Assembly: GCF_946480385.1 (NCBI RefSeq)
Contig: NZ_CAMLJP010000028.1
Span: 1-56,294, forward strand
Direction: 5' to 3'
Length of the DNA: 56,294 nt
Source: an uncultured Azospirillum sp.
GTDB lineage: Bacteria > Pseudomonadota > Alphaproteobacteria > Azospirillales > Azospirillaceae
In this document: positions 43,874 to 52,534 of the stretch, one piece after another
Layout: the number at the start of each line of letters is the position of its first letter
How positions within the stretch are numbered: the stretch's first letter is position 1
Made by a program: the position numbers and the translations under genes
Notes under the pieces: generated by a model
The model's input: only the letters and a program-made list of their open reading frames with translations
What the model was told of the DNA's origin: nothing
Database searches by the model: none

Positions 43874-45016
43874 TCAGGATTGGTTAAGAATTTCAGACGC
43901 CTCGCCAAGCGCCATCGCCACCGCGTCAGCGATGGCGAGGCAGGAGGTCAGGCCCGGCGATTCGATGCCGAACAGGTTGACCAGCCCATCCACCCCATGG
44001 GTGTCCGGCCCTTGGATCAGGAAGTCGGCCTGCGGCTGTCCCGGCCCGCTCAGCTTCGGCCGCACGCCCGAATAGGCCGGCACCAGCGCGCCGTCCGGCA
44101 GCTCCGGCCAATAGGCCCGCACCGCGCCATAGAAGGAGTCGGCACGGGCGGGATCGACGGCATAGTCGACCGGATCGGCGATGTCGCCCAGCCATTCCAC
44201 GTCGGGACCGAATCGGGCCTGTCCGGCAAGGTCAAGCGTCAGGTGGACGCCCAACCCACCTTCGACCGGCACCGGATAGACCAGCCGCGAGAAGGGCGAG
44301 CGACCGGCAGCCAGCGCATAGTAGTTGCCCTTTGCCAGCATGCGCGGCGGCACATGGGCGGGGTCCAGACCCTCCAGCCCGCGCGCCACGCCCCAGGCGC
44401 CCAGCCCGGCGGCGTTGACCAGGGTGGAGCAGGCGATGCGCATCGGCTCCGCTCCGCCGACCTCCAGTTCGAAACCGGTGGCGGTGCGGTGCGAGCGCGT
44501 CAGCGGGCTCAGCAGCGCCAGCATCGCACCGGCCTCCTCCGCGTCGCCCAGCAGGGCCAGCATCAGCCCGTGGCTGTCGATGATGCCGGTCGAGGGCGAC
44601 AGCAGGGCGCCGACAGTGCGCAGGTTGGGCTCCCACGTCCGCGCGGTGTCGGCGTCGATTTCGGTCAGGTCGGTGACGCCGTTGGCGGCGGCCTGGGCGC
44701 GGATCGCCGCCAGCTTCGGCAACTGGTTCTCCTCCGTCGCGACGATCAGCTTGCCGACGCGGCGATGCTCGACGCCGTGGGCGGCGCAATAATCATAGAG
44801 CGCGTCGCGGCCGGGCACGCACAGCCGGGCGCGCAGGCTGCCGGTGGGATAATAGATGCCGGCATGGATGACCTCGGAGTTGCGGGAACTGGTGCCGGTG
44901 CCGATGGCGTCGGCCGCCTCCAGCACGATCACCTCGCGCCCGGCCTGCGCCAGCCGCCGCGCCACCGCCAGCCCGACCACGCCCGCCCCGACGACCACGC
45001 ACTCCACCCGTTCCAT
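43874..45016 (-). CDS. FAD-dependent oxidoreductase, L-2-hydroxyglutarate oxidase (LhgO)-like
   Basis: 380 residues from ATG 45016 ([20 protein letters not shown]). The FAD dinucleotide fold is GxGxxG in [11 protein letters not shown]. The segment [19 protein letters not shown] is typical of L-2-hydroxyglutarate oxidases/dehydrogenases, as is the late [14 protein letters not shown] and the closing [19 protein letters not shown]. The family oxidises L-2-hydroxyglutarate to 2-oxoglutarate and donates electrons to the respiratory chain or oxygen. A related FAD glycerol-3-phosphate-type activity is possible. It ends just before the hsp20 promoter; rpsD is divergent from it. Confidence 0.88.
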   Translation of the reverse strand: MERVECVVVGAGVVGLAVARRLAQAGREVIVLEAADAIGTGTSSRNSEVIHAGIYYPTGSLRARLCVPGRDALYDYCAAHGVEHRRVGKLIVATEENQLPKLAAIRAQAAANGVTDLTEIDADTARTWEPNLRTVGALLSPSTGIIDSHGLMLALLGDAEEAGAMLALLSPLTRSHRTATGFELEVGGAEPMRIACSTLVNAAGLGAWGVARGLEGLDPAHVPPRMLAKGNYYALAAGRSPFSRLVYPVPVEGGLGVHLTLDLAGQARFGPDVEWLGDIADPVDYAVDPARADSFYGAVRAYWPELPDGALVPAYSGVRPKLSGPGQPQADFLIQGPDTHGVDGLVNLFGIESPGLTSCLAIADAVAMALGEASEILNQS

Positions 45017-45105
45017 CGCGTCATTCCTGCCTGCAGCTTGCGGTGCCCGGAAAGGGAGCGCAAAAGGGCGGGAGGACGCAAGAAGTTCCGGATAGGCCGT
45101 GAGGC

Positions 45106-45133
45106 TTGACTCCCGCACGCCAATGGGTATTGT
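45106..45133 (+). promoter_or_regulatory. Promoter of rpsD
   Basis: TTGACT (45106-45111) and TATTGT (45128-45133) are separated by 16 bases. The pair matches five of six -35 and four of six -10 consensus positions. It would give a leader of about 115 bases, containing complementary GCGCGCC/GGCGCGC-like arms. Confidence 0.5.
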
Positions 45134-45256
45134 GCGCGCCTTCACCTCCTGGGAAAGCGGGCGCGCGCAATCTTTGACGCCCCGTCCGCCGCCTGTAACA
45201 GGGCGGATGGAACTACCGGGACAACATCAACTCGTGTCCAACGAGGCCTGAGCGTT

Positions 45257-45871
45257 ATGAGCAAGCGTCAAGAGTCCAAGTACAAGATCGACCGCCGCCT
45301 TGGCGTCAACCTGTGGGGCCGTGCCAAGAGCCCGCTGAACAAGCGCGAGTATGGCCCGGGCCAGCACGGCCAGCGCCGTAAGAAGCCGTCGGACTACGGT
45401 CTGCAGCTGATGGCCAAGCAGAAGCTGAAGGGCTACTACGGCAACATCGGCGAGAAGCAGTTCCGCCGCATCTATGCCGAGGCCGTCCGCCGCAAGGGCG
45501 ACACCGGCGAGAACCTGGTCGGCCTGCTGGAGCGTCGTCTGGACGCGGTGGTCTACCGCATGAAGTTCGCGCCGACCCCGTTCGCCGCGCGCCAGCTGAT
45601 CAACCACGGCCACATCCTGGTCAACGGCCGTCGCCTGAACATCGCGTCGGCCCGCATCAAGGACAACGACACCGTCGAGGTGCGCGCCAAGTCCAAGCAG
45701 ATGGCGCTGATCCTGGAAGCCTCCGCTTCCGGCGAGCGTGACATCCCCGATTACCTGGAAGTCGACAGCAGCGCGCTGAAGGGCCGCTTCGTCCGCGCCC
45801 CGCTGCTGGCCGACGTCCCGTACCCGGTCCAGATGGAACCGAACCTGGTCATCGAGTTCTACTCGCGCTGA
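45257..45871 (+). CDS. rpsD: 30S ribosomal protein S4
   Basis: 204 residues, the standard length. [20 protein letters not shown] is the alphaproteobacterial S4 start. The conserved [21 protein letters not shown] and the S4 RNA-binding domain ([20 protein letters not shown], followed by [14 protein letters not shown]) are intact, as is the end [11 protein letters not shown]4 is a primary 16S rRNA binder that nucleates 30S assembly. In this window it is a single-gene transcript between a promoter at 45106 and a strong terminator, not part of an rpsM-rpsK-rpoA operon. The ATG at 45257 is unambiguous. Confidence 0.99.
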   Translation: MSKRQESKYKIDRRLGVNLWGRAKSPLNKREYGPGQHGQRRKKPSDYGLQLMAKQKLKGYYGNIGEKQFRRIYAEAVRRKGDTGENLVGLLERRLDAVVYRMKFAPTPFAARQLINHGHILVNGRRLNIASARIKDNDTVEVRAKSKQMALILEASASGERDIPDYLEVDSSALKGRFVRAPLLADVPYPVQMEPNLVIEFYSR

Positions 45872-45896
45872 TCGGTCGGCTCCCGCCGAACGCGAA

Positions 45897-45924
45897 AGGC
45901 CGCTCCTTCGGGAGCGGCCTTTTT
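45897..45924 (+). terminator. Intrinsic terminator of rpsD
   Basis: AGGCCGCTCC (45897-45906), a TTCG loop (45907-45910), and GGAGCGGCCT (45911-45920) form a perfect ten-base stem capped by UUCG. A run of T follows to 45924. It lies 25 bases after the rpsD stop. Confidence 0.92.
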
Positions 45925-45971
45925 GCTTTGTGGCGGATAGCTTTCCGGCGCGGTCCCTCCCGCACGCGGTA

Positions 45972-47189
45972 TTACTTCCGCCGCGTCAGCAGCAGCGCCG
46001 TCAGGTCGTCGTCGATGGGGCCGGTCGCCGTCAGGTCGTCGAGCAGGCCGGACAGCAGGGCGGCGTCGTCCGGCTCCTGCAGACGGCGGGCGAACAGGGT
46101 GGCGAGGCCGTATTCGTCCAGAACCTCGTGGCTGTCTTCGCCGCCGATCGGGATCTCGATGGCGGCGTCGGAATAGAGGAACAGGCGGGCGCCGGGCGGC
46201 ATCGGCATCAGGCGGCTGTCGTAACTGGCCGACGCCAGCAGGCCGAGCGGCAGGCCGCTGCCGTCGCCCAGCCGCGGCGCCTCGTCGCCGGGATGCCACA
46301 TCATCGGCGCCGTCGATCCGGCCGAGGCATAGTGGAACAGGCCGGCCGCCGGGTCGATCACGCCGGTCAGCATCGTCGCGAACTGGCCGCAGGGCAGCAG
46401 CCCGCACAGCCGCCGGTTCACGGCGGCCAGGAACTCCGCCGGGCTCAGCTCCGTGCTGCCGATCTGGCGGCAAATGGCGTCCAGCCGGAAGGTGTTCAGC
46501 GCCGCCCCGACGCCATGGCCGGAGAAATCGACCAGATAGATTGCCACCCGGCCGTCCGGCAGCCGATTGATTCCCCAGAAATCGCCGCCCAGCTCGGACG
46601 AGGGGGCGAAATGGGTGTGAATGGCGATGCCGGTCGCCGCCTCCAGCTCCGCCAGCCGGTCGGGGCCGGGCAGCATCCGGGCCTGCATGGCGCGGGCCAG
46701 CTCCAGTTCGGCTTCCGTGCGGCTGTGATACTGCTGCAGGTCGCGCAGCATGGTGCGCTTGCGCAGATGGATGCGGACGCGGGCCAGCAACTCCACCGCG
46801 TTGATCGGCTTGGTGACATAGTCGGTGGCCCCGGCGGCGAAGGCGCGGGCGCGATCCTCCGCCCGGCTCAGGCTGGACTGCACCAGGACCGGCAGTGATT
46901 TCCAGCGCGGGTCGGCGCGCAGGCGCCGGCACATCTCGAACCCGTCCATCTGCGGCATCATCAGGTCGAGCAGCACGAGGTCGGGTTTGAACCGCTCGAT
47001 CCGGACCAGGGCGTCATGCCCGTCCTCCGCCTGCTCGATCAGGGTGATGCCGCCGCGCTCAAGCAAGGCCAGCAGCAGATGGCGGTTGATGCGGTTGTCG
47101 TCGACGACCAATACGCGGGCACCGGCCAGCCCGTCGAAGGCATCGCGCGTCTCGATCGGCAGCAGGCCGGGCGGCGGGGATCCGGTCAT
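45972..47189 (-). CDS. Response regulator with SpoIIE/RsbU-type PP2C phosphatase domain (apparently active copy)
   Basis: 405 residues from ATG 47189, overlapping the upstream gene's stop (ATGA). A receiver domain (about 22-145) has acidic pocket Asp30/Asp31, phospho-acceptor Asp75 in LLDLMMPQ, and Lys127. A short coiled linker precedes a SpoIIE-type phosphatase domain (about 170-405). All four metal-binding Asp positions are present: Asp203 in GGDFWG, Asp221 in VDFSGHG, Asp341 in LYSDAAIE, and the DDDLT cluster at 393-395. In partner switching such a protein dephosphorylates a STAS anti-anti-sigma factor. The receiver makes its activity dependent on an upstream kinase. It is the last gene of the minus-strand che/partner-switch run. 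Confidence 0.92.
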   Translation of the reverse strand: MTGSPPPGLLPIETRDAFDGLAGARVLVVDDNRINRHLLLALLERGGITLIEQAEDGHDALVRIERFKPDLVLLDLMMPQMDGFEMCRRLRADPRWKSLPVLVQSSLSRAEDRARAFAAGATDYVTKPINAVELLARVRIHLRKRTMLRDLQQYHSRTEAELELARAMQARMLPGPDRLAELEAATGIAIHTHFAPSSELGGDFWGINRLPDGRVAIYLVDFSGHGVGAALNTFRLDAICRQIGSTELSPAEFLAAVNRRLCGLLPCGQFATMLTGVIDPAAGLFHYASAGSTAPMMWHPGDEAPRLGDGSGLPLGLLASASYDSRLMPMPPGARLFLYSDAAIEIPIGGEDSHEVLDEYGLATLFARRLQEPDDAALLSGLLDDLTATGPIDDDLTALLLTRRK

Positions 47190-48448
47190 GGCGCCGTCTC
47201 CCGCTCGATCCACAGCAAGGTGTGGTCGTCGCCGCTGCCCTGGCCCAGCGCAAAGCCCAGCGAGCGGACCACCGCGTCGAAGCCTTCGCCCTCCGCCACC
47301 GCGCGGGCGATCATCCAGCCGAGCCCGATGCCGGTTCCGCCGGCGTCCAGCGCTTCCAGCACGGCGACGGAGTAGAGCGCCAGCACGCCGCCGCGCGGCA
47401 GTTCCATCATTTCGCTGCGATAGCGGGTGCCGGGGGCGATACCGATCGGCAGGCCGGTGGCCAGACCGAAACGCGGTCCGCCGTCGTCATCCAGGATCAT
47501 CGGCGGCGCGCCGTCGGCCGAGGCGTGGATGAAGCGCCCGGCCTCGCCGTCCACCACCCCATAGGTCATGGTCGCCTTTTCCCCTGCGGCCAGAAGCCCG
47601 GCGGCGCGGTCGTTCAGCGCGGTCAGCAGGCCGGCGGCATCCCGGCCGTGGACGGGGCCAAGCTCCTGCAGAAGGGTATGCAGGCGGAAGGCGTTCAGCG
47701 CCGCCGAGACACCGCGGCCGGCGACATTCAGCAGATAGACGCCGAATCGCCCTCCGCCGAGCGGCAAAAGCCCCCACAGGTCGCCGCCGAGATGGGGGGA
47801 GATCGCGCTGTGGGCCCGCAGGCGGCAGCCGGCGGCGGCGGCCACCGCATCGCATTGCGCCGGGGTCGGCAGCAGATGCTCATGCATCGACCGGGCGATG
47901 GACAGTTCCGCCTCCACCCGTGCGCGATAGGCCTGCAGGCGGCGGATCAGCACGCGGTCTTCCAGATGGATGCGCACGCGGGCCAGCAGTTCGGTGCGCT
48001 CCAGCGGCTTCGACACCAGATCGGTGGTGCCGGCGGCGAACGCACGGTTGCGGTCCTCGCCGGACGACAGCGCGGTCTGCACCAGGATCGGCAGGTCGGC
48101 CGTCTCCGGCATGGCACGCAGGCGGCGGCAGACCTCGAACCCGTCCATTCCCGGCATCATGATGTCGAGGATCAGCAGGTCGGGGACGGCAACCTCAATC
48201 ATTGCCAGAGCCTCCAGCCCGCTTGCGGCAAAGGAGACCCTGCGGAAGCCGGCTTTGGCGAGGAAGGCGCCGATCAGCGTCCGGTTGAAGGCGGTGTCGT
48301 CCACCACCAGGATCGGGCAATCGAGGACGGTGCAGTCGGGTTCCTGGCATGCACAGGTGTGGCCATCCGGTCGCTGCTGTTCGGCGAATCCGTCCGGCGG
48401 CGCCGACATGGCTTCGCAGCCGGGGCTATGCCATCCAGACGCGGTCAC
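47186..48448 (-). CDS. Response regulator with degenerate SpoIIE/PP2C domain (pseudo-phosphatase candidate)
   Basis: 420 residues from GTG 48448, which overlaps the upstream ATPase gene's stop (GTGA); ATG 48409 is an alternative. It is a paralogue of the following gene throughout. The receiver is intact: Asp50/Asp51, phospho-acceptor Asp95 in LLILDIMMPG, and Lys147. In the phosphatase domain Asp223 (GGDLWG) and Asp407/Asp408 remain. However, the second Asp is Asn241 with GHG changed to GRG (LNVAGRG), and the third is Val361 (LYSVAVLE). Loss of two of four metal positions should abolish or greatly weaken phosphatase activity. A regulatory or decoy role beside its active twin is likely. It has a Cys-rich N-terminal stretch (CACQEPDCTVLDC, residues 32-44). 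Confidence 0.9.
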   Translation of the reverse strand: MTASGWHSPGCEAMSAPPDGFAEQQRPDGHTCACQEPDCTVLDCPILVVDDTAFNRTLIGAFLAKAGFRRVSFAASGLEALAMIEVAVPDLLILDIMMPGMDGFEVCRRLRAMPETADLPILVQTALSSGEDRNRAFAAGTTDLVSKPLERTELLARVRIHLEDRVLIRRLQAYRARVEAELSIARSMHEHLLPTPAQCDAVAAAAGCRLRAHSAISPHLGGDLWGLLPLGGGRFGVYLLNVAGRGVSAALNAFRLHTLLQELGPVHGRDAAGLLTALNDRAAGLLAAGEKATMTYGVVDGEAGRFIHASADGAPPMILDDDGGPRFGLATGLPIGIAPGTRYRSEMMELPRGGVLALYSVAVLEALDAGGTGIGLGWMIARAVAEGEGFDAVVRSLGFALGQGSGDDHTLLWIERETAP

Positions 48449-49236
48449 AGCCGGAACCTCAGGCGGATGCTGCGGCCGCCATTTCCGATCTCCAGCTCTT
48501 CGGCGATGTTGCCGATCAGGTCGAGGCCGCGGCCGGAGGCGCCGGAACTGGTGCGTGGGCCGGGAGTGAAGCCGGCGCCTTCGTCGGTGACCTCCACCGT
48601 CGCCAGTGCCCGGCCATCCTGCGCCGGCTCAATCCGCACCGCGATGACGATGCGGCGGGCGGCCAGCGTCGGGTCGGCCAGACGGTCGCCCAGGTCGCGG
48701 GAAAAGCGTTCCAGTTCCTGCGCGCTCAGCTCCTTCATGCCGGCGACGCCCAGGTTGCCATGGACCAGCGCATTGCTGACCGCCTCATGCAGGGCCAGTT
48801 CCAGGTCGTCGCGGCGATCTCCCTCCAGCGGATGACGTGCGCTCAGCGCGGCCAGCAGCCGTCCGCCGAGTTGGAGATCATGGGCGGTGGCGGTGGTCAG
48901 GTTGAGGTAGAGGTCGTTGTCCGCGGCTTCGGCGAGCAGCGGGGCCAGTCCGGAGGCGTCGCTACAGGCCGGCGGCTCGATCCAGGCGGCGACTGGGGGA
49001 AGCCACAGCTCGTCGGCATCGCTGCCGGGGTCTGCTCCGGTCAGCAGGACGGCCAACGCCACCGACCCGGCGGGCTCCGTGGCCGGCGCCAGCCCCAGAG
49101 TCTGCGCCAGCCGGGCAAGCCGCTCGGCCGGCATCCCCGGAGCCGCGAGGCTGGCGAAGCGGGTGCGGCAACCGATCATCTCGGTCGTGCACCGGGCCTT
49201 GCTCTGGGCCGTGCTCTGGGTGGTCCCGTCGCTCAC
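48445..49236 (-). CDS. RsbW-like anti-sigma/ATP-binding regulatory protein with N-terminal extension
   Basis: 263 residues. The C-terminal half is a GHKL/HATPase domain of the RsbW/SpoIIAB sort: N-box LALHEAVSNALVHGN (Glu151, Asn155, His159), G1 box VTDEGAGF (Asp218) and G2 GRGLDLI (236-242). Such proteins phosphorylate a Ser on their STAS partner and in the dephosphorylated state bind a sigma factor or other target. The first ~120 residues are not part of that domain and are unrecognised. It lies five bases after the STAS gene on the same strand and overlaps the next gene's start by GTGA, a classic partner-switch arrangement. Confidence 0.9.
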   Translation of the reverse strand: MSDGTTQSTAQSKARCTTEMIGCRTRFASLAAPGMPAERLARLAQTLGLAPATEPAGSVALAVLLTGADPGSDADELWLPPVAAWIEPPACSDASGLAPLLAEAADNDLYLNLTTATAHDLQLGGRLLAALSARHPLEGDRRDDLELALHEAVSNALVHGNLGVAGMKELSAQELERFSRDLGDRLADPTLAARRIVIAVRIEPAQDGRALATVEVTDEGAGFTPGPRTSSGASGRGLDLIGNIAEELEIGNGGRSIRLRFRL

Positions 49237-49241
49237 CGGGA

Positions 49242-49547
49242 TCAGTCCTCCATCGGAACGATCTTGGCGATCTGCGCCACGGTCAGCACCCGCTTCACCT
49301 GACCGGTGGCGCCCCGCAGAACGAATTGCTTGGCAGCGCGGTCCATCTCCTCCCGTGCGATCAACAGCATGCCGATGCCGGCGGAATCGACGAACTCCAG
49401 CGACGACAGGTCGAGCACCTGGCGCTTGAGCTTGTTCTGCCCCATCTCGCCGATCAGGGTCCGCAACTTTGCATGGTCATTAAAGGTGAGGCGACCGCGC
49501 AGGCGGACCACCGCCTCCTGATCGCGCACTTCTATGCCGTAATCCAT
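49242..49547 (-). CDS. STAS-domain anti-sigma factor antagonist
   Basis: 101 residues, the whole protein being one STAS domain of the SpoIIAA/RsbV type. The phosphorylated residue should be Ser55 in LEFVDSAGIGML, the exact family motif. In partner switching the unphosphorylated form captures the RsbW-like kinase encoded next to it. Dephosphorylation would come from the SpoIIE-type phosphatases two genes on. It is 52 bases downstream of the soluble chemoreceptor-like gene. Start ATG 49547. Confidence 0.95.
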   Translation of the reverse strand: MDYGIEVRDQEAVVRLRGRLTFNDHAKLRTLIGEMGQNKLKRQVLDLSSLEFVDSAGIGMLLIAREEMDRAAKQFVLRGATGQVKRVLTVAQIAKIVPMED

Positions 49548-49599
49548 AAGCCCGTCTTTCCGGAAAAGTGTTCACTGTATAAGCGGCGGGCGCACTGCG

Positions 49600-50748
49600 C
49601 TAGAAGAGTTCAATATCACCGCCGGAGCCGCTTCCTCCTGGGACATTGAGGTCGAGCACACCGTTTTCGTCCAGCGCAGTGCCTTCCAGCAGCAGCTTGC
49701 GGACGAAGCGCTCGCGCATCTCGCTGAGCGTGAACCGGCCCATCAACTGGTTCAACCATTCCTCCGGCTCCCGCGCGCCGATGCCGGCGGGCACCTGGGC
49801 GCGGATCCGGGTTTCCAGCTCTCCCAGTCCGGCACTCATGATGGCGAGGCTGTCGTTGATTGCCTCGATCCGCTGCTTGGTCAGGTCCTGGAACTGCATG
49901 CCGGTGATGACATGGGCGATGGTGGCGGACATGTCGGACGACACCGATGCGGCGGTTTCCAGCACCGATTGGAAATGGGTGGTCTGTGCCACCAGGCTGT
50001 CCATCGTCTTGTCGACGCGCTCCTTGGCCAGCATCTGCGGCGACATGTCGGTGTTGGCGATCTGGCGCAGGATGTCGTGGCCGTTGCGGACGCCCTTCAC
50101 CACGGCGGTGACCTTGCTGCGCATGCGCTCGGCCAGCTCGCCGGTGGAGCGGGAGAGGTGGCGCACCTCCTGCGCCACCACGGCGAAGGTGCGCCCGGCC
50201 TCGCCGGCGCGGCTGGCCTCAATGGTGGCGTTCAGCGCCAGGAAGTTGGTCTGGCGGTTGATGCCGTCGATGTCGCCGATCGACTTTTCCAGCTCGGCCA
50301 CGTCCTTCTGCACGTCGTCCAGCAGATAGACCATGCTCATGGCGTGGCGCGACAGGGTGACGATGTTGGTCACCATGTCGGTGATGACGTCCTGCATGCC
50401 GACGACCAGCGTGTCGAGCGGCACCCGCTCGCCGTCGATGTCGACCGACCCGGCCATGGCGACGATCTGGGCCACCCGCTCCGACTGCTCTAGCGCCTTC
50501 TGGGCCAACTCGCGGAAGCGGTCCGACAGGTCGAGGGTGGAAGCCTCCACATGGTTCGAGGTGCGCGTCAGCTCGCCCTGTACGACATCCAGCGTGCGGC
50601 GCTGCACATCAGCGAAGCCGAGCCATGTCGACAGAAGCTCCGCGGTGACCGCGACCTTGCCGGCGCCGTCTGAGATTCCGGACGTGTCCTGGGGCGCGGC
50701 ATTCGCGAGGCCGGTCTGGACGGGGTCGTGGGCAGCGGGGGTAAACAT
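49600..50748 (-). CDS. Soluble chemoreceptor-like protein with CheZ-like motif
   Basis: 382 residues from ATG 50748, with AGGAG eight bases before it. There is no signal peptide or membrane span, so it is cytoplasmic. Residues about 145-225 contain the chemoreceptor signalling hairpin ([20 protein letters not shown], then [20 protein letters not shown]), the part that contacts CheA and CheW. Later, residues 285-292 read QFQDLTKQ: Asp288 and Gln292 have the spacing of the CheZ phosphatase pair D143/Q147. The C-terminus ends in an acidic GGDIELF. It may be a receptor, a scaffold or a CheZ-like phosphatase. It lies between cheB and the STAS gene. Confidence 0.85.
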   Translation of the reverse strand: MFTPAAHDPVQTGLANAAPQDTSGISDGAGKVAVTAELLSTWLGFADVQRRTLDVVQGELTRTSNHVEASTLDLSDRFRELAQKALEQSERVAQIVAMAGSVDIDGERVPLDTLVVGMQDVITDMVTNIVTLSRHAMSMVYLLDDVQKDVAELEKSIGDIDGINRQTNFLALNATIEASRAGEAGRTFAVVAQEVRHLSRSTGELAERMRSKVTAVVKGVRNGHDILRQIANTDMSPQMLAKERVDKTMDSLVAQTTHFQSVLETAASVSSDMSATIAHVITGMQFQDLTKQRIEAINDSLAIMSAGLGELETRIRAQVPAGIGAREPEEWLNQLMGRFTLSEMRERFVRKLLLEGTALDENGVLDLNVPGGSGSGGDIELF

Positions 50749-50803
50749 ACTGGTGCTCCTTGGAAACTCTGCCCGGGATACTTTGCCCGGATGCCCGGTC
50801 GGA

Positions 50804-51865
50804 TCAGGCGGTGCGGGGGCGCTCGCCGACGGCATCGAAGGCGCGCAGCATTTCGGCGGGGATTTGCGCCAGCGGCAATTCGACCGCGACCGCGCCGGCC
50901 TCCCTTGCGGCCCGCGGCATGCCATAGACGACGCAGCTCGATTCCTGCTCGCCGATGGTGAAGGCACCGGCATCAAACATCGCCTTCATGCCGATGGCCC
51001 CGTCGCGGCCCATGCCGGACAGGATGACGCCGACGGCGTTGTTGCCCGCCGCCTTGGCGACCGAGGCGAACAGCACGTCGACCGATGGCCGGTGGCCGCT
51101 GACCGCGGGGGTGTCCTGGATGTGGCAGACGAAACCGGCGGTGTCGCGGACGATGGCGAGATGGCGGTCGCCGGGGGCGATCAGCACCAGCCCCTGGGCA
51201 GGCCTGTCGCCATGGACGGCGACCCGGACGGTGGGCGCCGACAGCCGGTCGAGCCGGGCCGCGAAGCTGGGCACGTAGCTCGGCCCCATATGCTGGGTGA
51301 TGACGATGGGCGGGCAATCGGCCGGCATGGCGGCCAGCACGTCGCGGATGCGCTCCACCCCGCCGGTCGAGGCGCCGATGGCGATCAGCCGCTTCCCCGA
51401 CCCGGCGCGGCGCGGCGTCGGCAGGACGCCGTGCGCGGCGGCCGGGCGGCGCATGGTCAGGCGTGCCGTGGCGGCGACGCGGATCTTGGAGACCAGCTCC
51501 ATCGCCGTCGCCTCGAACCCGTGCCCGTCCGAGCCGCCGGGCTTGGCGACGCAGTCCACCGCCCCCAGTTCCAGCGCGCGGATGGCGGCGTCGGAGCCCT
51601 CGCGGGTCAGGGAGGAGACCATGATGACTGGCGTCGGCCGCAGGGTCATGATCTTCTCCAGGAAGGACAGTCCATCCATCTTCGGCATCTCGACGTCCAG
51701 GGTGATGACGTCGGGGTTGGTGGCCTTGATGACCTCGCGCGCCTCGAAGGGGTCGCGGGCGACGCCGGCGACCTCCATCCCCGCTTCGCTGCTCAGGATG
51801 TCCTTCAGCATCTCGCGCATCAGGGCGCTATCATCGACGATGACGACACGGATCGGTCTGGGCAT
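50804..51865 (-). CDS. cheB: Chemotaxis protein-glutamate methylesterase/glutaminase
   Basis: 353 residues. The N-terminal receiver has Asp11/Asp12, phospho-acceptor Asp57 in VITLDVEMP, and Lys108. The C-terminal esterase (about 158-345) has the catalytic triad: Ser166 in GASTGG, His192 in ITQHMGP, and Asp288 in SGMGRDGA. It removes methyl groups from chemoreceptor glutamates and deamidates glutamines when phosphorylated by CheA. The gene sits three bases after cheD. CheA is not in the window. Confidence 0.97.
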   Translation of the reverse strand: MPRPIRVVIVDDSALMREMLKDILSSEAGMEVAGVARDPFEAREVIKATNPDVITLDVEMPKMDGLSFLEKIMTLRPTPVIMVSSLTREGSDAAIRALELGAVDCVAKPGGSDGHGFEATAMELVSKIRVAATARLTMRRPAAAHGVLPTPRRAGSGKRLIAIGASTGGVERIRDVLAAMPADCPPIVITQHMGPSYVPSFAARLDRLSAPTVRVAVHGDRPAQGLVLIAPGDRHLAIVRDTAGFVCHIQDTPAVSGHRPSVDVLFASVAKAAGNNAVGVILSGMGRDGAIGMKAMFDAGAFTIGEQESSCVVYGMPRAAREAGAVAVELPLAQIPAEMLRAFDAVGERPRTA

Positions 51866-51868
51866 CGG

Positions 51869-52531
51869 TCAGCTCCCTCCCGGATCGGCGGGCGCGAACA
51901 GTTCGACCTCGCCTTCCTCGGGGGTCTGGCTGAGGTGGGTGATGAAGCGCCGTTCGCGGGTGACGGTGTCGGCCGCCGCCTCCGGTCGCAGCAGGCGCCG
52001 CAGCGCCCGGCCGCTGTGGGGAAAGTAATGCAGCCGCCGAGCGGAGCCGCCGCCCAGATCCTGGCCGGCCAGTGTCAGCCCCTCCGCCCGCACGTAATCC
52101 AGGGCGAAACGGCTGTTCAGCCCGCCGATGTCGTAGCTCGACTCGATGACCCGGCCGCCGCCGAACAGCTTGACCCGCAGGCGCCGGCGTTCGGCACCCG
52201 CCGCCAGCAGCGCGTTGATCAGCCGCTCCATCGCCACCGAACCATAGCGCGCGGCGACGCCGGCCCCCTCCAGTTCGCTCGCCGGCAGGTCGGGCAGCAT
52301 GAAATGGTTCATGCCGCCGATGCCGCGCACCGGGTCGTGGATGCAGGCCGCCACGCAGGACCCCAGCGTCGTCGCGATCATCAGGTCGGGCCGGTCGCTG
52401 ACGGCCTGCTGGCCCAGTGCGATCTTGACGGTCTCGGCCTTGAATTCCTGATTGAAGTAGCGCCCGCTGCCCAAGCGCCGAGGCATAGTGGTCCGTCCTG
52501 ACTCGTGACGCGGAAGGGGGGAGGCGTTCAT
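51869..52531 (-). CDS. cheD: Chemoreceptor glutamine deamidase
   Basis: 220 residues; Met16 (52486) is an alternative start. The catalytic Cys59 is in TTLGSCVAACIHDP and His76 in GGMNHFMLP, the CheD pair. KLFGGGRVIESSYDIGGLN follows. It deamidates selected receptor glutamines to glutamates, setting methylation sites, and in some bacteria binds CheC. No cheC is present here. It lies between cheR and cheB with gaps of three bases on each side, so it is in the operon. The C-terminus beyond about residue 160 is longer than in many CheD proteins. Confidence 0.96.
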   Translation of the reverse strand: MNASPLPRHESGRTTMPRRLGSGRYFNQEFKAETVKIALGQQAVSDRPDLMIATTLGSCVAACIHDPVRGIGGMNHFMLPDLPASELEGAGVAARYGSVAMERLINALLAAGAERRRLRVKLFGGGRVIESSYDIGGLNSRFALDYVRAEGLTLAGQDLGGGSARRLHYFPHSGRALRRLLRPEAAADTVTRERRFITHLSQTPEEGEVELFAPADPGGS

Positions 52532-52534
52532 CGC

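Noticed and set aside
45134..45256. S4-binding autoregulatory leader before rpsD
   Set aside because: Complementary GC arms exist but no recognisable S4 pseudoknot could be drawn.
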